Source: Betaproteobacteria bacterium
Lineage (GTDB): Bacteria; Pseudomonadota; Gammaproteobacteria; Burkholderiales; Usitatibacteraceae
Direction of reading: 5' to 3'
Assembly (NCBI GenBank): GCA_016720855.1
Contig: JADKJU010000002.1
Span: 124,001-188,000, forward strand
Length of the DNA: 64,000 nucleotides
Under the pieces are notes generated by a model. The model had not been told where the DNA came from and did not search any database. It worked only from the letters and a program-made list of their open reading frames with translations. The translations under genes were made by a program, and so were the position numbers. Positions 53,016-64,000 of the stretch are shown here, one piece after another (the stretch's first letter is position 1; every line of letters begins with the position of its first letter).

Positions 53016-54132
53016 GGCAACCGGCGCCCTCACGATCCGCGCCGGTCCGCGCGCCCTCGCGGCGATCCGCGCCGACGGACTTCGCGCGGCCGACATCGCC
53101 CTCGTTCCCGGCGCGGCGGGAGGACCGAAGGCGCTCGGGCTGCACGGGCTGGACGTCGCGCTCTTCGGCGAGTGGTTTCCGAAAGCACCGCGCGTTCGCC
53201 ACCTGGTCGGCGCATCGATCGGCGCGTGGCGATTTGCCGCCGCGTGCAGGCCGGATCCGGCGCAGGGGCTGCGGGAACTCGCCCGCCTCTATGCCGAGGA
53301 GCGCTATCCCCCGCGGCCCGGCGCCGCGCTCGTCACGCGCAAGGTTCGCGAGATGCTTGCCGCCCTTTTCGACGGGCACGAGAACGCGATCCTCGCCCAC
53401 CGCGACTACCGCCTGCACATCCTGGCCGTGCGCGGCCGCGGCCTTCTCACCCGCGATGCCGGCATGCGGCTTACGGTCGGCTTCGGCGCCGCGGCATTCG
53501 CCAACCTCGCCGGACGCAGGCACCTGCGGCATTTCCTCGAGCGGACGGTCTTCCACGATGCGCGCGGGCGCCCTCCGTTTCTCGACGACGCGGCCCTGTC
53601 CGGGGATCTGGTGCCCGCCAGTGGCGCGGCGCCGATCCGATTCGACGCCTTCCATACGCACGCCGTGGCCCTCGGCCGCGACAACCTGCGCGAGGCGCTC
53701 GTCGCCTCCGCGGCGATCCCGATGCTGATCCATGCGGTTCCGGACATCCCGGGCGCGCCGGCCGGCGTGTACTGGGATGGCGGGCTCATCGACTACCACC
53801 TGCACCTGCCGTATTCACGCAGCGAGGCGCTGGTGCTCTATCCGCACTTCACGGACCGCATCGTCCCCGGCTGGCTCGACAAGGCGCTGCCGTGGCGGCG
53901 CGCGCGCGGCGAGTGGCTGGACAACGTGATCCTCGTCTCCCCGTCGCGCGAGTACGTCGCGAGCCTTCCCTTCGGAAAGCTCCCGGACCGCAAGGACTTC
54001 AAGCGCTTCGAGTCGGATTTCGATGGGCGGCTCGCCTGCTGGCGCAGGGCGATCGCGGAGAGCGCGCGACTGGGCGATGAGTTCCTCGCTTTTGCCGAGC
54101 GGCCCGATCCCTCGCGCGTGCTGCCGCTCTAG
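53002..54132 (+). CDS. Patatin-like phospholipase
   Basis: A 376-residue patatin-family hydrolase. The oxyanion-hole region is PGAAGGPKAL, the nucleophile is S72 in GASIG, and the catalytic aspartate is D259 in WDGGLIDYH. The start is a GTG at 53002 that overlaps the last 14 bases of the GNAT gene, so translation is likely coupled. No signal peptide or membrane helix is evident. The likely reaction is cleavage of acyl chains from lipids. Confidence 0.87.
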   Translation: MTFPKATGALTIRAGPRALAAIRADGLRAADIALVPGAAGGPKALGLHGLDVALFGEWFPKAPRVRHLVGASIGAWRFAAACRPDPAQGLRELARLYAEERYPPRPGAALVTRKVREMLAALFDGHENAILAHRDYRLHILAVRGRGLLTRDAGMRLTVGFGAAAFANLAGRRHLRHFLERTVFHDARGRPPFLDDAALSGDLVPASGAAPIRFDAFHTHAVALGRDNLREALVASAAIPMLIHAVPDIPGAPAGVYWDGGLIDYHLHLPYSRSEALVLYPHFTDRIVPGWLDKALPWRRARGEWLDNVILVSPSREYVASLPFGKLPDRKDFKRFESDFDGRLACWRRAIAESARLGDEFLAFAERPDPSRVLPL

Positions 54133-54148
54133 GGAAGCGGGCCGCTTC

Positions 54149-55117
54149 TCATTCCAGCGTGAGCCCCAGGGCCCGACCGATGCGCGCCCACTTCCGCGTT
54201 TCGGCACGCACCACGCGGGCGGCCTCCTCCGGGGTCGATCCCACCGGATCGATCCACTGCTTGTCCCACAACCGCGCCTTGAGTTCCGGCATGCGGATGA
54301 TTCTTGCCAGCTCGGCGTGCAGGCGCTTCACCGCTTCCGGTGGCGTTTTCGCGGGCACGACGATCGCCATCCACACGAGCGCCTCGAATCCGGGGAACCC
54401 CGACTCCGCAACCGTCGGCACGTCCGCGACCAGCGCGGAGCGCGTCGCGCCCGTCTGCGCCACGACGCGAATCCTTCCTGCCTGCACCTGCGGGATGATC
54501 GCCGTCGGGTTGAGCGAGAGGACCTGCACGTCGCCCGCCAGGAGGGCCGTCACCGCAGCCGCGCCGCCGTTGTAGGGGATGTGGACCATCTCGATGCCGG
54601 CGGCGGCGTTCAGCTGCTCCATCGAAAGCTGCGAGACGCTGCCCTTGCCCACGGAAGCAAAATTGAGCCTGCCGGGCTGCGCGCCGGCTTTCGCGACCAC
54701 CTGCGCCAGCGTCGCCGCACCGAGAGACGGATGCACCGCGATGAGGTTGGGTGCCGTGCCCACGAGCGTCACGAAAGCCAGGTCGCGCTCCACGTCGTAC
54801 GGAAGATTCTTCGCGAGCGCCGGGCTGATCGCGAGCGGGCCATTGGTTCCCATGAGGAGCGTGTGGCCATCGGGTGCGCTCTTCGCCACCGCGTCGGCCG
54901 CGATGTTGCCGCCCGCACCGGGGCGATTCTCGACCACGACGGGCTGGCCCAGCGCCCTGGAGAGCGGCTCCGAAAGCGCGCGCGCCACCACGTCGGGCTG
55001 GCCGCCGGGGGCGAAGGGAACGACGATCCTGACCGCCTTCGAGGGCTGCCAGTCGGCAAACGCCGGCAGCCCGGGAACAAGCAGTGCAATGAACAGGGGG
55101 AGAATGCGCATGGCCAT
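54149..55117 (-). CDS. Bug/TctC-type periplasmic solute receptor
   Basis: A 322-residue extracytoplasmic receptor of the Bug family (tripartite tricarboxylate transporters). It has a signal peptide (RILPLFIALLVPGLPAFA), IVVPFAPGGQPDVVARAL and VVENRPGAGGNIAADAVAKS, all typical. No TctA or TctB membrane genes are adjacent; such orphan receptors are abundant in betaproteobacteria. The ligand, probably a carboxylate, is unknown. The gene is convergent with the patatin-like gene. Confidence 0.9.
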   Translation of the reverse strand: MAMRILPLFIALLVPGLPAFADWQPSKAVRIVVPFAPGGQPDVVARALSEPLSRALGQPVVVENRPGAGGNIAADAVAKSAPDGHTLLMGTNGPLAISPALAKNLPYDVERDLAFVTLVGTAPNLIAVHPSLGAATLAQVVAKAGAQPGRLNFASVGKGSVSQLSMEQLNAAAGIEMVHIPYNGGAAAVTALLAGDVQVLSLNPTAIIPQVQAGRIRVVAQTGATRSALVADVPTVAESGFPGFEALVWMAIVVPAKTPPEAVKRLHAELARIIRMPELKARLWDKQWIDPVGSTPEEAARVVRAETRKWARIGRALGLTLE

Positions 55118-55158
55118 TCGGGGACGTGCTCGCAAACCGGTTCCCGATCGATACCCGG

Positions 55159-58863
<3,705 letters not shown>

Positions 58864-58866
<3 letters not shown>

Positions 58867-58887
58867 TCCCGCGCGGGCGGGAATCCA
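58864..58887. repeat. Dispersed palindrome overlapping the metH start
   Basis: ATTCCCGC (58865-58872) and GCGGGAAT (58877-58884) form an eight-base stem with a four-base loop; the neighbouring CATTCCCGC...GGAATCCAG pattern is that of a widespread proteobacterial repeat. It contains the first metH ATG and the GGGAA that could serve as the ribosome-binding site of the second. Confidence 0.6.
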
Positions 58888-58899
58888 GTCCCCATAAGC

Positions 58900-58943
58900 A
58901 AAAAACCCGTCAGCGCCGGGCGACAGGTTTTCGGGCCGGTCGC
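58900..58943 (-). promoter_or_regulatory. Terminator hairpin and alternative stem in the metH leader
   Basis: On the minus strand, a ten-base stem with one G-T pair (58902-58911 with 58922-58931) is followed by six T (58900-58905), a standard intrinsic terminator 34 bases before the metH ATG at 58866. An alternative stem, GCGAC (58939-58943) with GTCGC (58920-58924), would use bases of the terminator arm. No gene lies upstream on this strand, so the terminator belongs to the metH leader. I could not match it to a known riboswitch class. Confidence 0.55.
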
Positions 58944-59119
58944 TTTAGCAGCATTTATTGAGCGCCCGCAAGCTGAAGGGTCAAATCGGCGCTTGTCGTC
59001 ATTTTATCCTTCATAGGTACCGCCGGGCAATTGCGACGCGACCGGAGTTGCGTGCTCCCGCCTGGCCCGCCCAAAGGTGGGTATTCTGGAGGCACGCGGA
59101 CTTCCGCGGAGAGTCGGGC

Positions 59120-60163
59120 ATGCGCCCGATCGATTTCATGAATCCCAACATCCTTCTGCTGCCGATCCTCGTGCTGGGAATGCAGTCCTGCGACTCGGGA
59201 TCGACTCCGGCGACCGGGGGCGGCACATCGCCGCCCTACGTTTCGGCGCCGGATTGCGTTGGCGCCGGCAACATCATCGCGGAAGAAGCCGCCGCCCCGT
59301 TCAATGCCACCTACGTCCGCGTGCAGCACATCGGCGATCGCGGCACCGCGGAGCTCGGCGGGGAAGTCGCCAATCGCGTGACCTGGAGGGTCGGTGAATT
59401 CACCGGTCTCTTCCCTCCGGAGTCCACGGTCGGCGATTTCCAGCGCGGCTACCGCGACGACCCGCCGCCCGTCTCGGCGAGCGCTTTCCAGCTATGGTGC
59501 AACGGCGCGGGATTCTTCATCAACACGTGGCAATTCGGCCACGCGATCGCGCTCGTCGGCGAGGGGCCCAGCGTCAGCATCGCACGCGATCTTTCCCCCG
59601 CCCCCGCACCCTTCCGCGACTCCGGTTCGGCGCTCACCCTCGAAGCAGCGATCGACGTGCGGCACGCGAACTACCAGGCGCCGCACGTCGGCGACGGAAC
59701 GGCGCAGGTGAGCTTCTACTATTACGTCCAGGACCGGACCAGCGGCGTGGTCCTTGCCCATCTCATCATCCTGTTCGACAGCCGGCCGTTCGGCGTCGGC
59801 GGCTCCGGCGTGGAAAGCGTCGGTTCGGACGGGCACAATGCGTTCGTTTCGAGTCCGCTGCGGGAGACCGACGCCACCGGTGCGCCCGTCCGCTTCGTGC
59901 GCGCCCTCCCCCAATCCGCGCCGATGCGAGTGGTAACCCCCTGGGCCCGGCCGGATCTCTTCCGGGCCCAGGTAACCCGCGACATGTTCGGCGCCCTGCT
60001 TGCGCGGCTCAAGGCCGGACCGTTGCCCGCGATCTCCGCCGGCCCCGAGGACTATGACGTGCTTTCATTCGGCGTCCTGGCGGAGGTTTTTCCCGGCACG
60101 GGAGGGGAGCACAACCTCAGTTTCGGAGGCAGCGTCCTCGACCTGAGGCTGTCGGGAAGCTGA
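59120..60163 (+). CDS. Exported protein of unknown function
   Basis: A 347-residue protein with an N-terminal hydrophobic segment (NILLLPILVLGMQSCDSG) ending in a cysteine. The MQSC sequence is an imperfect lipobox, so it may be a lipoprotein or a cleaved secreted protein. The mature part is strand-rich with two more cysteines and no recognised domain. The ATG at 59120 was chosen because upstream codons in the frame lack coding character. It is divergent from metH. Confidence 0.65.
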   Translation: MRPIDFMNPNILLLPILVLGMQSCDSGSTPATGGGTSPPYVSAPDCVGAGNIIAEEAAAPFNATYVRVQHIGDRGTAELGGEVANRVTWRVGEFTGLFPPESTVGDFQRGYRDDPPPVSASAFQLWCNGAGFFINTWQFGHAIALVGEGPSVSIARDLSPAPAPFRDSGSALTLEAAIDVRHANYQAPHVGDGTAQVSFYYYVQDRTSGVVLAHLIILFDSRPFGVGGSGVESVGSDGHNAFVSSPLRETDATGAPVRFVRALPQSAPMRVVTPWARPDLFRAQVTRDMFGALLARLKAGPLPAISAGPEDYDVLSFGVLAEVFPGTGGEHNLSFGGSVLDLRLSGS

Positions 60164-60180
60164 GGCGCCGGCGGGACGGC

Positions 60181-60209
60181 CTTGAAATTCGGCCCGTCGC
60201 ACCCACATT
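60181..60209 (+). promoter_or_regulatory. Heat-shock (sigma-32) promoter of htpG
   Basis: CTTGAAA (60181-60187) and CCCACATT (60202-60209) are 14 bases apart. This is close to the sigma-32 consensus (CTTGAAA, 13-15 bases, CCCCATNT). The htpG ATG lies 30 bases downstream. That htpG is a heat-shock gene supports the call. Confidence 0.75.
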
Positions 60210-60238
60210 GCGTTTTTCCGTTCCACGAGGATTCCCCC

Positions 60239-62173
<1,935 letters not shown>

Positions 62174-62213
62174 GCTCCCGGCCGGAATCGGAGGGGTTGC
62201 TACACTGCCCCGC

Positions 62214-62726
62214 ATGAGAGCGCCCCTCCTCCTCGCCCTCGGACTGCTCATCACTTGGGCGCCGGTCGACGCCGCCACGCCCGGCGAGGTTCCCGTGGGC
62301 GCTGTCCTGCGCGAGGCCACGCTCTACGGACTCACGCTCGACTACCGCAAGCTCTCCGACTTCCGAGGCAAGCCGCTCGTCATCAACGTCTGGGCGAGCT
62401 GGTGCGGCCCGTGCGTGGCGGAAATGGGTTCCCTGGATCGCCTTGCCCGCAAGTACAACGGCCGGCAGTTCCACATCATCGGGATTTCCACCGACGACTA
62501 CGCGGAGAAGGCGCAGAAATTCGTGGTCGCCGCCGGCGTTTCGTTCGACAACTACGTCGACAGGAACCTGCTGCTCGAGACCATGCTCGGGGGCAGCCGC
62601 ATCCCCCTCACGGTCCTAGTGGACGCGCGCGGGAAGGTGCTGATGAAGGTCTATGGAGCCCGGCAATGGGACAGCCGGGAGAACAAGGCGCTCATCGCGA
62701 AGACGCTGGGCGTGAAGCTCGACTGA
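62214..62726 (+). CDS. TlpA-like periplasmic thioredoxin
   Basis: A 170-residue thioredoxin-fold protein with a signal peptide (APLLLALGLLITWAPVDA) and the active site W63-C-G-P-C67. LVINVWASWCGPCVAEMGSL is the TlpA/ResA pattern, and SRIPLTVLVDARGKV has the cis-proline. It probably acts in the periplasm as a thiol reductant. The TPR lipoprotein gene follows on the same strand. Confidence 0.9.
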   Translation: MRAPLLLALGLLITWAPVDAATPGEVPVGAVLREATLYGLTLDYRKLSDFRGKPLVINVWASWCGPCVAEMGSLDRLARKYNGRQFHIIGISTDDYAEKAQKFVVAAGVSFDNYVDRNLLLETMLGGSRIPLTVLVDARGKVLMKVYGARQWDSRENKALIAKTLGVKLD

Positions 62727-62809
62727 TCCCGCCAGCCCGCTCCCGGGCCGGCCGCGCACGAAGCAGCCATTTCGTCGCACAATGGCATCCGGCCTCCAAG
62801 GAGACGCCA

Positions 62810-63961
62810 ATGAAATCCTGGGCAACGCTGCTGCTTCCCCTGGCGCTCGGCGCCTGCGCGGTCTCGCCGCCGGCCACCGAATCGGACCGCTTCTTCGCCG
62901 ATGCCCGGTTCCGCGCCCCATCCGAAACCCCCGATGCCGCGGCGGTATTCGCGGTCAACGAGGCGATGCGGCGCTACCTCGCCACCGAACTGCGTGACAC
63001 GCCGGGCTCCAAGGGCCGGCAGCAAGCGCTCATCGACGCGCTGCGCAGCAAGGATCGCCTCCAGCTCGAATACGACGCGGCGTACACGCGCAACGCCCGG
63101 CAGGCGTTCAACGCGCGCACCGGCAACTGCCTGTCGCTGGTGATCATGACCGCTGCCCTCGCGAAGGAGATGGGCATCGGGGTCCGCTTCCAGAGCGTGT
63201 CGGTGGAAGAGACGTGGACCCGGCGCGACGACCTCTACTTTTCCGTTGGCCACGTGAACCTCACGCTGGGACGCAGGCCTCCCGCCCTCGGGTCGCGGAT
63301 CGACGACGGCGAGCAGCTCACGATCGACTTCCTGCCGCCCCCCGACCTGAAGCGCATCAACTGGCGGGTCATCGACGAGAAGACAATCCTCGCCATGTAC
63401 ATGAACAACCGGGCGGCCGAGGCGTTCGCCGCCGGCAAGGTGGACGACGCGTACTGGTTCGCGCGCGAAGCCATCCTGCAGGATTCGGGGTACATCGCCG
63501 CCTACAACACGCTCGGGGTCATCTACCAGCGCCGCGGCCACTACGCGCAGGCGGGGCGGATCCTGGCGTACGCCCTCGATCGCGAGCCGCGCAACACGAC
63601 CGTGATGTCGAACCAGGTGTCCGTCCTCGCAAGCCTGGGCCGCACCGAGGAATCCCGGGCGCTCGCGCGGCAGCTGGCCGAGCTCGAACCGCATCCCGCG
63701 TTCGCCTACTTCAACGAGGGCCTCGCGGCGATGCGCGAAGGCCGGTACGCGGCCGCACGCGACCTTTTCGAGAAGGAGATCGACCGCGATCCCTACTACC
63801 ACGAGTTCCGCTTCTGGTATGCCCTCGCCCTGGCCAACCTGGGGGAGACGGACCGCGCCCGCAAGCAACTGGCCCTCGCGATGGAGAACAGCACGACGGC
63901 TAAGGATCACGACCTTTACGCGGCCAAGCTGAAGCGCATCAAGTCGGCGCGCGCGCAGTAA
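62810..63961 (+). CDS. TPR lipoprotein with a transglutaminase-like domain
   Basis: A 383-residue lipoprotein: LALGAC with the lipid-modified C16. Residues 90-180 resemble the transglutaminase/cysteine-protease core, with candidate catalytic residues C107 (ARTGNCLSLVIM), H148 (FSVGHVNL) and D173 (TIDFLPP). The C-terminal half (about 195-375) has TPR repeats (AYNTLGVIYQRRGHYAQAGR). The ATG at 62810 follows AAGGAG. It may act in envelope processing; its substrate is unknown. Confidence 0.82.
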   Translation: MKSWATLLLPLALGACAVSPPATESDRFFADARFRAPSETPDAAAVFAVNEAMRRYLATELRDTPGSKGRQQALIDALRSKDRLQLEYDAAYTRNARQAFNARTGNCLSLVIMTAALAKEMGIGVRFQSVSVEETWTRRDDLYFSVGHVNLTLGRRPPALGSRIDDGEQLTIDFLPPPDLKRINWRVIDEKTILAMYMNNRAAEAFAAGKVDDAYWFAREAILQDSGYIAAYNTLGVIYQRRGHYAQAGRILAYALDREPRNTTVMSNQVSVLASLGRTEESRALARQLAELEPHPAFAYFNEGLAAMREGRYAAARDLFEKEIDRDPYYHEFRFWYALALANLGETDRARKQLALAMENSTTAKDHDLYAAKLKRIKSARAQ

Positions 63962-64000
63962 CTCGCCCCGCCTTCCCGGTCGTCAGGACAACGCGGCCTT

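Noticed and set aside
58867..59010. Known cobalamin, SAM-II or SAH riboswitch before metH
   Set aside because: The conserved cores that I know for these classes were not found; only the terminator and alternative stem could be supported.

Overview
This is a high-GC, gene-dense chromosomal window that reads as a betaproteobacterium. The best evidence is gene order: yicC-gmk-rpoZ-spoT-ridA with recG-ubiC-ubiA nearby, a divergent kinase/PP2C-rph-rdgB-hemW run, a Rieske oxygenase divergent from xseB-ispA-dxs, and an orphan Bug-type periplasmic receptor. I saw no rRNA, tRNA or CRISPR array. Genus cannot be fixed from the sequence alone.

Layout. 103-8048: an OmpR-type response regulator, then a six-gene membrane complex (HyfB, C, E, F, G, I-like). 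It belongs to the complex I / group 4 hydrogenase superfamily, but its large subunit has lost the cysteines that bind nickel-iron, so it is an energy-converting-hydrogenase-related (Ehr) complex and not a hydrogenase. 8083-13867: a ThrH phosphatase and a 1674-residue secreted beta-propeller protein. 13915-19144: a DsbA-like protein, a small membrane protein, two potassium channels, a Kef-type antiporter and a tandem universal stress protein, which looks like a potassium/pH stress group. 19196-22781: a dienoyl-CoA isomerase, a thiolase, and ubiA-ubiC. 22778-31095: recG, then a toxin-antitoxin pair and a broken gene lying between recG and the ridA-spoT-rpoZ-gmk-yicC operon. 31218-35749: protein kinase, phosphatase, rph, rdgB and hemW. 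35839-41236: an EF-G paralogue, an uncharacterised protein, the Rieske oxygenase, xseB and ispA. 41327-44153: dxs and two small secreted proteins.

44219-46803 is the most notable segment. An IS1595-family transposase and a two-gene restriction-modification cassette (a beta-class DNA methyltransferase and a putative PD-ExK endonuclease) sit together between one pair of imperfect terminal inverted repeats. The endonuclease stop codon lies inside the left repeat. This looks like a compact restriction-modification transposon that moves as one unit.

46894-63961 returns to core and accessory metabolism: an MgtA-type Mg2+ ATPase, a nu-class glutathione transferase, an OYE-family reductase, an isoaspartyl peptidase, a GNAT acetyltransferase, a patatin-like protein, a Bug receptor, MetH (with a terminator hairpin in its leader), a secreted protein, HtpG behind a convincing heat-shock promoter, a TlpA-like thioredoxin, and a TPR lipoprotein with a transglutaminase-like catalytic triad.
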